Shown: positions 7,736-17,046 of the stretch, in pieces
Layout: every line of letters starts with the position of its first letter
Numbering within the stretch: the first letter of the stretch is position 1
Source: Acidobacteriota bacterium
GTDB taxonomy: Bacteria > Acidobacteriota > Thermoanaerobaculia > Multivoradales > Multivoraceae
Length of the DNA: 64,000 nt
NCBI GenBank assembly: GCA_003388555.1
Contig: QQVD01000053.1
Location: forward strand, 1-64,000
Reading direction: 5' to 3'
Translations under genes and position numbers: made by a program
Notes under the pieces: model-generated
The model's input: only the letters and a program-made list of their open reading frames with translations
What the model was told of the DNA's origin: nothing
Database searches by the model: none

Positions 7736-9111
7736 ACATCCTGATCGTCGACGACGAAGAGGTGCTCCAGGACATCCTGACCTCGCTGGTGCGCGAGGAG
7801 GGGCACCACCCGATCCGCGCCTCCACCGGCCGCGAGGCGCTCGACGCCCTCGAGCGCGAAGAGGTCGATCTGGTGCTGCTCGACCTGATGCTGCCCGACA
7901 TGCGCGGACAGGAGGTCCTGCGCCTGATCCGCGAGCGCGACCCGGACCAGGTCGTGGTGGTGATCACCGCCTACTCGTCGATCGAGGGCGCCATCGAGGC
8001 GATGCGCGAGGGCGCCTTCCACTACCTGCCCAAGCCGTTCAAGAACGAAGAGGTCTGCATCACCCTGCGCAAGGGCCTCGAGAAGCGCCACCTGACGCTG
8101 GAGAACCGGCGGCTGCGCGAGCAGCTCGACCACCGACTCGGCTTCGACAGCATCATCGGCAAGAGCAAGCCGATCCAGGAGGTGTTCGAGCTCATCCGGC
8201 TCGCCGCGCCGTCGAAGAGCAACATCCTGATCCTCGGCGACAGCGGCACCGGCAAGGAGCTGGTCGCCAAGTCGATCCACAACCACTCCAAGCGCAAGGA
8301 CGGCCCCTTCGTCACCGTCAACTCGGGCTCGATGCCGCCGGACCTGCTGGAGAGCAACCTCTTCGGTCACGTCAAGGGCGCCTTCACCGGCGCGGTGTCC
8401 CACAAGAAGGGCCTGTTCGAGGCGGCCGACGGCGGCACCATCTTCTTCGACGAGATCGGCAACATCCCGCTCGACACCCAGGCCAAGCTGCTGCGGGTCA
8501 TCCAGGAGAAGGAGTTCATGCGCCTCGGGGGGCTCGAGACGCTGAAGGCGGACACCCGCATCGTGGCGGCGACCAACGCCCACCTCGACGAGCTCGTCGC
8601 CGAGGGCTCCTTCCGCGAGGACCTCTTCTACCGGCTCAACGTGATCACCATCCACCTGCCGCCGCTGCGCGACCGTGCCGAGGACATCCCGCTGCTGGCC
8701 CAGGCGTTCCTGCAGAAGTACGCCAAGGAGAACGACAAGCAGCTCTCGTCGATCTCGCAGGCCGCGATGGAGCTGCTGATGGACCACGCCTGGCCCGGCA
8801 ACGTACGCGAGCTCGAGAACGTCATCGAACGCGCCGTGGTGCTGTCGTCCGGCGAGCAGCTCGGAGTCGACCTCCTGCCCTCGGCGATGCGTCGGCCCGC
8901 CGCCACGGACGCGACCGAGATCCCGCTCCCGGCCGAGGGCGTCTCGCTCAAGGAGGCGGTCACCGAGTACGAGCGGCAGCTGGTGGTGCGGGCGCTGCGC
9001 GCCAGCGGCGGAGTGCAGAAGCGCGCCGCAGAGATGCTGAGCGTCAAGCCGACGACGCTGCACGAGATGATGAAGCGGCTCGGAGTCACCGTCGAGAGCG
9101 TCGCCAGCTAG
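7732..9111 (+). CDS. Sigma-54-dependent response regulator (NtrC family)
   Basis: A 459-residue transcriptional activator: receiver domain with phospho-Asp at about 51 (LVLLDLMLPD), AAA+ domain with Walker A GDSGTGKE (169-176), the sigma-54 contact loop GAFTGA (216-221), Walker B IFFDEIG, and a C-terminal Fis-type helix-turn-helix (VQKRAAEMLSVKPTTLHEMM). It hydrolyses ATP to remodel RNA polymerase-sigma-54. The only ATG upstream (7639) would add 31 Arg/Pro-rich residues that lie wholly inside the kinase gene. I therefore choose CTG 7732, which overlaps the kinase stop as CTGA and has an AGGAGG about 7 nt upstream. CTG starts are rare, so the exact start is less certain than the function. Confidence 0.88.
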   Translation: MNILIVDDEEVLQDILTSLVREEGHHPIRASTGREALDALEREEVDLVLLDLMLPDMRGQEVLRLIRERDPDQVVVVITAYSSIEGAIEAMREGAFHYLPKPFKNEEVCITLRKGLEKRHLTLENRRLREQLDHRLGFDSIIGKSKPIQEVFELIRLAAPSKSNILILGDSGTGKELVAKSIHNHSKRKDGPFVTVNSGSMPPDLLESNLFGHVKGAFTGAVSHKKGLFEAADGGTIFFDEIGNIPLDTQAKLLRVIQEKEFMRLGGLETLKADTRIVAATNAHLDELVAEGSFREDLFYRLNVITIHLPPLRDRAEDIPLLAQAFLQKYAKENDKQLSSISQAAMELLMDHAWPGNVRELENVIERAVVLSSGEQLGVDLLPSAMRRPAATDATEIPLPAEGVSLKEAVTEYERQLVVRALRASGGVQKRAAEMLSVKPTTLHEMMKRLGVTVESVAS

Positions 9112-9264
9112 CAGCCGCTGCCCGCCGCTGCCCGCTTGCCGGCCAGCCGCCGCTTCACTACGCTGATCCTCGGGGTGCCTCGAGGCGCGGCGCGCCGAGC
9201 GTTCGATCGCGAACCGCGGCGCGGCGGCCGGGCGAAGGCATCCCTGCCCCTGCGAGAACCAACC

Positions 9265-10350
9265 ATGAACGAACGCCTGCGAGAGCTCGAGCGCACCCAC
9301 CACGAGCTGATCCTGCGTCTCGCCGATCCGGCGGTGCTCGCCGACCCCAAGGAATACCGCGAGACCAACCAGGCCCTGGCCGAGATCACGCCGGTGGTCA
9401 CTCTCTGGAAGCAGCTGCAGGAGGTGCGCAGCGAGCTCGAGCAGAACGACGAGCTGCTCTCCGAGCTGCAGCGCGGCGACGAGCTCTTCGCCCTGGCTCA
9501 GGAGGAGCGCGAGGCTCTCGAGCAGCGCCTCGGCCCGCTCGAGGAACAGCTGCGCCAGGAGCTCCGCCCGAAGGACCCCAACGACCAGCGCAACGTCGTG
9601 CTCGAGGTGCGCGCTGGCACCGGTGGCGACGAGGCGAGCCTGTTCGCCGCCGAGCTCTTCCGCATGTACGGACGCTACGCCGAGGAGCAGGGCTGGAAGG
9701 TGCAGATCATCGACCTCTCGGAGACCGAGGTGGGCGGCTACAAGGAGGTCTCGGCGATCGTCGAGGGTCGCGGCGCCTACAGCCGGCTGAAGTACGAAGG
9801 CGGCGTGCACCGGGTGCAGCGAGTCCCCGCCACCGAGTCGTCCGGCCGCATCCACACCTCGGCGGTCACCGTCGTGGTGATGCCCGAGGCCAAGGACGTC
9901 GAGGTCGAGGTCGCCGAGAAGGACCTCAGGGTCGACCGTTTCTGTGCCTCGGGGCCAGGCGGACAGGGCGTCAACACGACCTACTCGGCGGTGCGCCTCA
10001 CCCACCTGCCGACCGGGCTGGTGGTGCAGTGCCAGGACGAGCGCTCACAGATCAAGAACCGCGAGAAGGCGCTGCGGGTGCTCAAGAGCCGGCTGCTCGA
10101 GCTCGAGCGCGCCAAGGCCGCCGACGAGGCGTCCGAGGAGCGGCGACGCATGGTCGGCAGCGGCGACCGCTCGGAGAAGATCCGCACCTACAACTTCAAG
10201 GAGAACCGGGTCACCGACCACAGGATCTCCCTGACCCTGCACCGGCTGCAGGCGGTGCTCTCGGGAGAGCTCGATCCGCTGATCGATCCGCTCGAGAGCC
10301 ACTACCAGGCCGAGCGGATGCAGGAACGTGCCTCCGACCAGACGGTTTGA
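9265..10350 (+). CDS. prfA: Peptide chain release factor 1
   Basis: A 361-residue class I release factor that recognises UAA and UAG and triggers peptidyl-tRNA hydrolysis on the ribosome. The codon-recognition tripeptide is PAT (HRVQRVPATESSGRIH), which marks RF1 rather than RF2 (SPF). The catalytic GGQ is in SGPGGQGVN. ATG 9265 gives the standard N-terminus MNERLRELERTH and standard length. The stop overlaps the start of prmC (TTGA), and PrmC methylates the GGQ glutamine of this protein, so translation of enzyme and substrate is likely coupled. Confidence 0.96.
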   Translation: MNERLRELERTHHELILRLADPAVLADPKEYRETNQALAEITPVVTLWKQLQEVRSELEQNDELLSELQRGDELFALAQEEREALEQRLGPLEEQLRQELRPKDPNDQRNVVLEVRAGTGGDEASLFAAELFRMYGRYAEEQGWKVQIIDLSETEVGGYKEVSAIVEGRGAYSRLKYEGGVHRVQRVPATESSGRIHTSAVTVVVMPEAKDVEVEVAEKDLRVDRFCASGPGGQGVNTTYSAVRLTHLPTGLVVQCQDERSQIKNREKALRVLKSRLLELERAKAADEASEERRRMVGSGDRSEKIRTYNFKENRVTDHRISLTLHRLQAVLSGELDPLIDPLESHYQAERMQERASDQTV

Positions 10351-11429
10351 GCACTCCGCCGGGCAGTGCGCCCGACCCCGGCGAGTCGGCGCGAGCAGCC
10401 GCGCAGCGCGGCGAGCCCGAGGCCGGGCAGGGCGACGGAGACGGCGGCGGCGGGCCTCCGACTGACGTCGCCTCCCTGCTCGCCGCTCTGCGGCGCCTGC
10501 TGGAGGACTCGACGGAGGAGATCCAGGCGCGCGAGGCGTCGTGGCTGCTGGCGCACGCCAGCGGCCTCGACGAGAGCCGCCTCATCGCCTTCCCGGAGCG
10601 ACGACTCGATCCTGCGGTGGCCGCACGGGCTGTCGAGCTGGCACGCCGGCGGGCCGCGGCGACTCCGTTCGCCTACCTGGTCGGCGAACGGGAGTTCTAC
10701 GGCCGCACCTTCCGCGTCGACCCGAGGGTCCTGATCCCCCGGCCCGAGACCGAGCACCTGATCGACGCGGTGCTCGAGCTCGATCTCCCCGAGGACGCCC
10801 GGGTGCTCGACGTCGGCGCCGGATCGGGCTGCATCGCCATCACCCTCCAGCTCGAGCGGCCCTCCTGGCGGGTCGTGGCCTGCGATCTCTCGCTCTCGGC
10901 GCTCGCCGTCGCCCGCCACAACGCCCGCAGGCTGGGCGCCCCGGTCGGCTGGTTCGCCGCCGATCTCCTCGCGCCGCTGACCCGCCGCGGCGACACGCTC
11001 GACGTGGTGGTCAGCAATCCGCCCTACGTCGACCCGGCGGATCGCCAGAGCCTGCCGCGGGTGGTCGTCGAGCACGAGCCCCACCTGGCACTGTTCGCTG
11101 ACGGCGGCGGGCTCGAGGTGTACCAGGGACTGCTCTCGGGCGCTGGAATAGCCGCCGCGAGGCACCTCGTTGTCGAGCTCGGAGCCGGACAGCTGGAGGC
11201 CGTCCGGGCGCTGGCCCGAGAGGCCGGGCGGAGTGACGCCGCGAGCGTTGCAGAGTGCGAGACCGAAGACGGGAAGAGAGCCGACCAGCCGCGCTTTCGC
11301 GAACGGTCCGTGCACCGAGATCTCGCCGAGCACGCCAGGGTCTTGGTGCTGGAGGCGCACGCGCCGGGAGCCGGCTGCGAGCCGGTCGACGTAGGGGACC
11401 GCGAGCGCGGTGGAGCGACGAGGCAGTGA
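10347..11429 (+). CDS. prmC: Release factor glutamine methyltransferase PrmC
   Basis: SAM-dependent N5-glutamine methyltransferase for the GGQ motif of release factors. The SAM-binding motif DVGAGSGCIAI and the catalytic NPPY (VVSNPPYVDPAD) are clear, with PRPETE ahead of them. TTG 10347 overlaps the prfA stop by 4 nt and gives 360 residues, longer than the usual 280-300. The excess is a Gly/Pro/Ala-rich N-terminal leader of about 35 residues, a charged insert near 292-318 between the EAG helix and the conserved SVHRDLAEHARVLVLE end, and a tail of about 23 residues. The start could lie further in, but no better codon with a Shine-Dalgarno was seen. Confidence 0.92.
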   Translation: MSTPPGSAPDPGESARAAAQRGEPEAGQGDGDGGGGPPTDVASLLAALRRLLEDSTEEIQAREASWLLAHASGLDESRLIAFPERRLDPAVAARAVELARRRAAATPFAYLVGEREFYGRTFRVDPRVLIPRPETEHLIDAVLELDLPEDARVLDVGAGSGCIAITLQLERPSWRVVACDLSLSALAVARHNARRLGAPVGWFAADLLAPLTRRGDTLDVVVSNPPYVDPADRQSLPRVVVEHEPHLALFADGGGLEVYQGLLSGAGIAAARHLVVELGAGQLEAVRALAREAGRSDAASVAECETEDGKRADQPRFRERSVHRDLAEHARVLVLEAHAPGAGCEPVDVGDRERGGATRQ

Positions 11430-11593
11430 GCGACGAGGCCCGTGAGCATCGGGCCGCGGCGTCCGACCACGCCGTCAGCGCCAGAGCCACCGGGGCGCCG
11501 CCGACCTGCCCGCCGGTTCCACGAGGCCTGCCGACGGGCCGACCCGACCGGCGAGCCGTGGCCTCGCCTCTGCGATCATCCACGAGCCCGGCG

Positions 11594-11641
11594 CCCGTCA
11601 GGCGACCCGTCAGGCGACCCGTCAGGCGACCCGTCAGGCGA
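11594..11641 (+). repeat. 12-bp tandem repeat, 4 exact copies, next to the murA ribosome-binding site
   Basis: Four perfect copies of CCCGTCAGGCGA occupy exactly 48 nt and end immediately before TAGGAG, the murA Shine-Dalgarno. The array lies in the prmC-murA gap, so copy number would alter the length of the murA leader rather than a protein. Confidence 0.92.
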
Positions 11642-11652
11642 TAGGAGTTTCG

Positions 11653-12966
11653 ATGCACAAGTTCAGGATCAACGGCCAACGACGCCTGCGCGGCAGCGTG
11701 CAGATCTCGGGGGCCAAGAACGCGGCACTGCCGGCGCTCGCCGCGACGCTGCTCACCGAGGACCCGGTCATGCTGCGCGGTGTGCCCCCGGTGGCCGACG
11801 TGCGCACGATGTCGAAGCTGCTGGGACACCTCGGCTCCACCGTCCAGGTGCTCGAGGAGACGCCCCAGGGCGGCCTGACCGTCGCGCTGCGTGGCGGCAG
11901 GCCCGACTGGACCGCTCAGGCCCCCTACGAGCTGGTCAAGACGATGCGCGCCTCGGTGCTGGTGCTCGGCCCGGCGCTGGCGCGCACCGGTCAGGCGAGA
12001 GTGTCGCTGCCCGGCGGCTGCGCCATCGGAGTGCGACCGGTCGACCAGCACCTCGCCGGGCTCGAGGCCCTCGGCGCCCAGATCGACCTCGAGCACGGCT
12101 ACGTCACGGCGCGCGCCGATCGGCTCACCGGAGCCAACTTCCGCTTCGCCCAACCGACGGTCGGCGGCACCGAGAACGTGATGATGGCGGCCACCCTGGC
12201 GCGCGGCACAACGCGGCTCGAGAACTGCGCCAGGGAGCCCGAGATCGTCGACCTCGCGGCGTTGCTGGTCGCGATGGGCGCCGAGATCGAGGGCGCCGGC
12301 AGCGCGACGATCGAGATCGAGGGCCGGGAGAGTCTGCACGGAGCCGACCATCGCATCATCCCCGACCGCATCGAGGCCGGCACCTACCTGATCGCCGGGC
12401 TGCTCGGCGACAACGAGGTGCGGGTCGAGGGCGCGCTCGCCGCCGACCTGCTGCCGCTGCTCAACGAGCTCGACGCGATGGGCGCGGACCTCCAGATCCT
12501 CGAAGAGGCGATCGTCGCCCGCGGCTCGGAGCTCGGCCCGCGCGAGGTCACCACCGCGCCCCACCCCGGCTTCCCGACCGACCTCCAGGCCCAGTTCCTG
12601 CTCCTCGGCACCCAGGTCGACGGCGTCTGCAAGGTGCACGAGAAGGTGTTCGAGAACCGCTTCCAGCACGTGCCCGAGCTGAACCGCATGGGGGCGGCGA
12701 TCGAGCTGCGCGAGCGCACCGCGATCACCTCGGGGCGCCGACCCCTGTCGGGTGCGGCGGTGATGGCCACCGACCTGCGCGCCTCGGCCTGCCTGGTGCT
12801 CGCGGGGCTGATCGCCTCGGGCGTCACCGAGGTCGACCGCATCTACCACCTCGACCGCGGCTACCAGGACATGGAACTGAAATTGCAGAAATTGGGTGCT
12901 GAAGTGGAACGGATCGGCAGCAACTCCCGACGCGGCCTCGAGCGCGCCAAACTTGCGCCCGCGTGA
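11653..12966 (+). CDS. murA: UDP-N-acetylglucosamine 1-carboxyvinyltransferase
   Basis: A 437-residue cytosolic enzyme for the first committed step of peptidoglycan synthesis, transferring enolpyruvate from PEP to UDP-GlcNAc. The N-terminus carries the family signature SGAKNAALPALAA, and the active-site loop LPGGCAIGVRPVD contains the catalytic Cys (about residue 123) that fosfomycin alkylates, so this copy should be fosfomycin-sensitive by that criterion. ATG 11653 follows TAGGAG. It sits between prmC and a lytic transglycosylase gene; the 12-mer array directly precedes its ribosome-binding site. Confidence 0.96.
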   Translation: MHKFRINGQRRLRGSVQISGAKNAALPALAATLLTEDPVMLRGVPPVADVRTMSKLLGHLGSTVQVLEETPQGGLTVALRGGRPDWTAQAPYELVKTMRASVLVLGPALARTGQARVSLPGGCAIGVRPVDQHLAGLEALGAQIDLEHGYVTARADRLTGANFRFAQPTVGGTENVMMAATLARGTTRLENCAREPEIVDLAALLVAMGAEIEGAGSATIEIEGRESLHGADHRIIPDRIEAGTYLIAGLLGDNEVRVEGALAADLLPLLNELDAMGADLQILEEAIVARGSELGPREVTTAPHPGFPTDLQAQFLLLGTQVDGVCKVHEKVFENRFQHVPELNRMGAAIELRERTAITSGRRPLSGAAVMATDLRASACLVLAGLIASGVTEVDRIYHLDRGYQDMELKLQKLGAEVERIGSNSRRGLERAKLAPA

Positions 12967-13092
12967 CGTGCCACACTGTCGTTCACTGTCGCGGCGGCGA
13001 CGCCTTCGTCGGCGCCGCGGACGACCCGGCGCCGCCGAACGACTGAGCGCCTGAACCCTCGTCCGCGCGCCGGCCGGCCCCTCCCTTCCATC

Positions 13093-15354
13093 GTGATCCA
13101 GCTCCAGCTCCTCGTCCTGCTCGGCGCCGTCGCCGTCAACGATCCACGGATCGAGCTGGTGGAGCTCCAGGCCGCGGACCACGTCGAGGAGGCCCTGGCG
13201 CTCACCGAACGCCAGCTCGCCGAAGATCCCGAGCTCGCCGCGCGCCGCGGTCTCGCCTACCTGCAGGGCCACCTGTTGGAGAGGCTGGGACGCAACGAGG
13301 AGGCGGTGCAGGCCTTCGCCTCGGTGGTGGCGACGACACCGGCGCTGGCCAACCACGCCCGCTACCGAGTCGCTCGGAACCAGGAGCGCCAGGGTCATCC
13401 CGAGGTCGCGGCGGGACTGACCGCCACGTTGCTCGGGCGGCAGCCGCCCAAGGCGCTCGTCGAGCCCGCCCTCGACCTGCTCGAGAGGACCCTCGAGCAA
13501 GGCGGCGATTGTCGGCTGCTCGGAGGCCTCGCCGAGAGCGGGCTGCCGAAGTCGGCACGAAGACGGGTGATGCTCGCCGACGCCCGCTGCGCCCTGCGCG
13601 GCGGCGAGCGCGACGCCGCGCGGGAGTTGCTGGCGGCACTGGTCGAGGAGCAACGCACCGACCTCACCGGTCTGCTCGCCGCCGAACAGCTCATGGCGCT
13701 GCAGCAGGAGCAGCTGCAGATCGAGCTCGCTCAGCTGCTCGGCGAGGCGTTCCATCACCACCGCCGCTTCGAGCACGCCGAACCGCTGCTGCAGATCGCG
13801 GTCGAGAACAGGCCCGCGATCCGTACCGAGGCCGACTTCCAGACCCACTACCGACTGGTGCGCGGGCGTTTCTGGACCGGGCGATTCGAGCTCGCGGCAG
13901 CAGACTACGGCCAGCTCGCGCGCATCGCCCGCACCCCACAGCAGACCGCTCAGGCTCTCTACCACCGTGGCCGCGCGCTCGAGCTCGCCGGCCACTGGCC
14001 GGCGGCGATCGCCGCCTTCCGTCAGGCCTTCCAGGGCGAGCCGATGGGCAACTTCGCCGGCGCGTCGCTGCTCTCGGCCCTGCGCCTCGAGTGGCGGCTG
14101 GGCAGCGAGGCGACGGCTCTCGAGCTCTACGATCAGCTGCGCCGCATGCCCAGCGCCAGACTCGAGCGAGCGCGCGCCGCCCTCTTCCTCGCCAGCTCCG
14201 AGCTGGTGCGCCAGCGCGAGGAGAACGCGGCGCGGGTGGAGGGCTGGCTCGATGACGCGCTCGCCGCGTCGCGACGCGCCAGCGTCGAGGTCCTCTACTG
14301 GCGCGGCCGGCTGCGCGAGAGCGGCGGCCGCCACGTCGAGGCGCTCGAGGCCTACCTGCAGGCGGTGGAGATCGACTACTACCATCCCCTCGCCGGCGAA
14401 GCGATGGCTCGCATCGATGCACTGCCCGAGAGCGCCGGGCGGCGCCAGCGAGCGCGCCAGGAAGCCGCTGCCGGGCGTGCCTTCCGTGCCTTCGTGCTCT
14501 ACGGCCCGCGCTCCAGCGAGGGAGCCCAGCAGCTCGAGCTGATGCGGCGCGATGTGCGCCGGACCTACGGCCGCGAGATCGCTCCGGTGCGCACCGTGTC
14601 GCCTTCGGCGTGGCCTCTGTGGAACGCGCGGCTGGAGCGGCCGGAGGATCTGCTGCTCGCTCTCGGCCTCTGGCACGACGGCGCTCCGGCGGCGCGTCGT
14701 CACTTTCCGATCCATCAACCCGAGCTCGCCTTCACCGCCGCCCTCGAGCTGCAGAAATCCGACCGTATCCGGGAGTCGCTGCTGATCAGCGAGATCCTCG
14801 CCCGCGCCGTGCCCGACGGCGTTCCGGAGCCGGCGATCGAGGACGTCTTCAGGCGCTCGACACATCCGTTCGCCTACCGCTTCCTGATCGAGCGCTCCGC
14901 CCATCGCTACGGCGTCGACCCGAAACTGCTGGTGGCGTTGATCCGAGAGGAAAGCCGCTTCGATCCACGCGCCGCTTCCGGCGCCGCGGCCCGCGGCCTG
15001 ACCCAGTTCGTGCTGCCGACCGCGACCCGCCTGGCCGCGGAGATCGGACTCGGTCCGATCGGCCCACTCGACCTCCAGGAGCCGGAGACGGCGATCGAGC
15101 TCGGCGCCGCCTACCTCGCCGAGCTCCAGGAGCGCAGCGGCGGCAACCAGCCCGCGATGGTCGCCTCCTACAACGCCGGTGAAGCGCAGGCGGACCTCTG
15201 GCAGCTGCACTGCTTCAGCGAGGAGAGCTCCGAGTACCTGTCGAAGGTCGGCTTCGTCGAGACACGCAACTACGTCGATCGCGTGCTGCGCAGCTACGCC
15301 ATCTACCGCGAGCTCTATCCACCGCCGCGGGACCGTCGCCTCGCCGCCCGCTGA
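13093..15354 (+). CDS. Slt70-like soluble lytic transglycosylase
   Basis: A 753-residue protein: about 600 residues of alpha-helical repeats (superhelical U/L-type domain, TPR-like, many LYHRGRALE-type helices) followed by a C-terminal SLT domain. The catalytic Glu lies in LIREESRF (about residue 620), with downstream motifs ARGLTQFVLPTA and ASYNAGEAQ. It cleaves the MurNAc-GlcNAc bond of peptidoglycan to anhydromuropeptides. Start is GTG 13093; the N-terminus (MIQLQLLVLLGAVAV) is short and hydrophobic and may act as a signal sequence. It follows murA on the same strand, pairing synthesis with turnover. Confidence 0.9.
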   Translation: MIQLQLLVLLGAVAVNDPRIELVELQAADHVEEALALTERQLAEDPELAARRGLAYLQGHLLERLGRNEEAVQAFASVVATTPALANHARYRVARNQERQGHPEVAAGLTATLLGRQPPKALVEPALDLLERTLEQGGDCRLLGGLAESGLPKSARRRVMLADARCALRGGERDAARELLAALVEEQRTDLTGLLAAEQLMALQQEQLQIELAQLLGEAFHHHRRFEHAEPLLQIAVENRPAIRTEADFQTHYRLVRGRFWTGRFELAAADYGQLARIARTPQQTAQALYHRGRALELAGHWPAAIAAFRQAFQGEPMGNFAGASLLSALRLEWRLGSEATALELYDQLRRMPSARLERARAALFLASSELVRQREENAARVEGWLDDALAASRRASVEVLYWRGRLRESGGRHVEALEAYLQAVEIDYYHPLAGEAMARIDALPESAGRRQRARQEAAAGRAFRAFVLYGPRSSEGAQQLELMRRDVRRTYGREIAPVRTVSPSAWPLWNARLERPEDLLLALGLWHDGAPAARRHFPIHQPELAFTAALELQKSDRIRESLLISEILARAVPDGVPEPAIEDVFRRSTHPFAYRFLIERSAHRYGVDPKLLVALIREESRFDPRAASGAAARGLTQFVLPTATRLAAEIGLGPIGPLDLQEPETAIELGAAYLAELQERSGGNQPAMVASYNAGEAQADLWQLHCFSEESSEYLSKVGFVETRNYVDRVLRSYAIYRELYPPPRDRRLAAR

Positions 15355-15409
15355 CGGTGCGCCGACGACACCCCGACGACTCGCCGGTGGCGGCCACCAC
15401 GAGCAGCCG

Positions 15410-16177
15410 ATGACTCCGGCAGACAGATCCGCCGAGCAGGACGGAGAGGCCGCCACGGATCCGACCGACCGCGCCCGCCTGCTCGTCGTCTCGACCCCGA
15501 TCGGCAACCTCGGCGACCTGTCGGCGCGCGCCCGCGAGGCACTCCAGGGGGCCGATCTCGTGGTGTGCGCGGACACCCGCCGCACCGGCCGCCTGCTGGA
15601 GGCGCTCGGTGTCGATCGGCCGCTGCTGTCGCTGCACGAGCACAACGAGCGCTCGCGACTGCCGCGACTGCTGGCGGATCTGGCGGCCGGGCGGCGGCTC
15701 GCCCTGGTCAGCGATGCGGGCACGCCGCTGCTCAGCGACCCGGGCTTCCTGCTGGTGCGCGCCGCAGCAGCAGCGGGAGTGCGCGTCGAGCCGGTTCCCG
15801 GAGCTTCGGCTCTGCTCGCCGCCCTGGTGGTCTCGGGGCTGCCGCCGCAACCGTTCACCTTCCTCGGTTTCCCGCCGCCGAAGCGCGGTCGGCGGCTTCG
15901 CCTGCTGCAGCAGTCCGCCGAGCTCGGCCACACGCTGGTGCTCTACGAGTCGCCGCACCGCCTGCTCGCCACGCTCGGTGACTGCGAGGAGGTGTTCGGC
16001 AAAGAGCGCCTCGCGGTGGTGGCTCGCGAGCTCACCAAGCTGCACGAGGAGGTGGTGCGCGGAGCGCTCGGTGAGCTGCGGGCGCAGTTCGAGGAGAGGG
16101 CCGCCCGCGGCAGCCTCAAGGGGGAGTTCGTGCTGCTGCTCGCCTCGGCCGACTTCTCGCGCCGGGCCGGCTCGTAG
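15410..16177 (+). CDS. rsmI: 16S rRNA (cytidine-1402-2'-O)-methyltransferase
   Basis: A 255-residue tetrapyrrole-methylase-fold enzyme that 2'-O-methylates C1402 in the decoding centre of 16S rRNA. Signature sequences are LLVVSTPIGNLGDLS, VVCADTRRTGRLL, ALVSDAGTPLLSDPG, VPGASALLAAL and FLGFPPPKRGRR. ATG 15410 is preferred to upstream in-frame codons because it starts just before a short linker to the conserved core. It converges with the TetR gene across about 105 nt. Confidence 0.95.
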   Translation: MTPADRSAEQDGEAATDPTDRARLLVVSTPIGNLGDLSARAREALQGADLVVCADTRRTGRLLEALGVDRPLLSLHEHNERSRLPRLLADLAAGRRLALVSDAGTPLLSDPGFLLVRAAAAAGVRVEPVPGASALLAALVVSGLPPQPFTFLGFPPPKRGRRLRLLQQSAELGHTLVLYESPHRLLATLGDCEEVFGKERLAVVARELTKLHEEVVRGALGELRAQFEERAARGSLKGEFVLLLASADFSRRAGS

Positions 16178-16282
16178 CAGCACCCCGGGCGGGCGCTCGT
16201 CGCGCGTGCCGGCGCAGGGATCCGTCGCCTGCACCGCCGGCGGCGCGCGCCACCCCCGAAGGCATCGGCGGATGGCGCCGAC

Positions 16283-16918
16283 TCAGCCGGTCTGTGGAGC
16301 CTCGCGGGCGCTGCGGGTCAACACGCCCTCGAGCAGCACCTTGACGATGGCGTCGAGGTGCTGCTCGTCCGAATCGCCCGTCGGCACGAGGTGGGCGAGA
16401 CCGGTCTTCTTGGCGGTGAACCAGTAGGTGCACAGCGAGATCATCGCCACGATCAGGCTCCTGGGATCGAGGTCGCGCCGGATCCTGCCCGCCTGCTGCT
16501 CCTCGCGCACCCGCTCGACGCCGACCGTCACCAGGTCCGGGTAGTGCATCGTCGAGAGCTTCGGATCCTCGAGGTTCATCCAGGTGTTCAGGCGCACGTA
16601 CTCCGGGTTGTCGCGCAGGAAGTTGAACAGCACCTCGATCGAGCCGCGCAACGCCCGCTCGCCGCTGTCGGCCTCGGCCATCAGCTGGCGCTGCACCTCG
16701 GCGTAGTGCGAGATGCGGCTCTTCTTCACCTCGTTCCACAGCTCCTCCTTGGAGCCGAAGTGGTGGTGGATGAGGCTCTTGGTGACCCGGGCACGGCGGG
16801 CGATGTCGGCCATCGACGTGCCGGCGAACCCGTGCTCGACGAAACACCGCTCCGCGGCGCGGAGGATCGAGGCCTTGGTCGCCTCGGGGTTGCGGCGTCT
16901 GGCTTCTGCGATGGCCAT
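16283..16918 (-). CDS. TetR family transcriptional regulator
   Basis: A 211-residue regulator with an N-terminal TetR helix-turn-helix (KASILRAAERCFVEHGFAGT, then ADIARRARVTKSLIHHHFGS at about 12-55) and a helical ligand-binding domain that I cannot match to a ligand. ATG 16918 gives the standard short N-terminus; an upstream in-frame ATG would add 48 unlikely residues. The next genes upstream are the tRNA-thiolation pair on the same strand, which are improbable targets, so its regulon is unknown. Confidence 0.88.
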   Translation of the reverse strand: MAIAEARRRNPEATKASILRAAERCFVEHGFAGTSMADIARRARVTKSLIHHHFGSKEELWNEVKKSRISHYAEVQRQLMAEADSGERALRGSIEVLFNFLRDNPEYVRLNTWMNLEDPKLSTMHYPDLVTVGVERVREEQQAGRIRRDLDPRSLIVAMISLCTYWFTAKKTGLAHLVPTGDSDEQHLDAIVKVLLEGVLTRSAREAPQTG

Positions 16919-17046
16919 GGGGATCTCGCTGTGTGGTTCGGGCAGTGGGGATGTCGCGAAGCCGCTGAGTGCTGCCGGGGCCATTCGGCCACGGTGCGGT
17001 TGCGAGCGGTGCCCGTCGAAGAGGATAGCGGGTCCGCGCCGCCCGA

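Noticed and set aside
4805-10005. Two long minus-strand open frames (about 975 and 800 codons) opposite the sensor kinase, regulator and prfA
   Set aside because: Same compositional effect; plus-strand genes have catalytic motifs and ribosome-binding sites, the minus-strand frames have none.
11011-15933. A very long minus-strand open frame (about 1640 codons) opposite prmC, murA, the Slt gene and rsmI
   Set aside because: It is a shadow of GC-rich third-position codons on the other strand; its translation is repetitive Arg/Gly/Leu/Gln-rich and matches no domain, while four real genes with clear motifs fill the plus strand.
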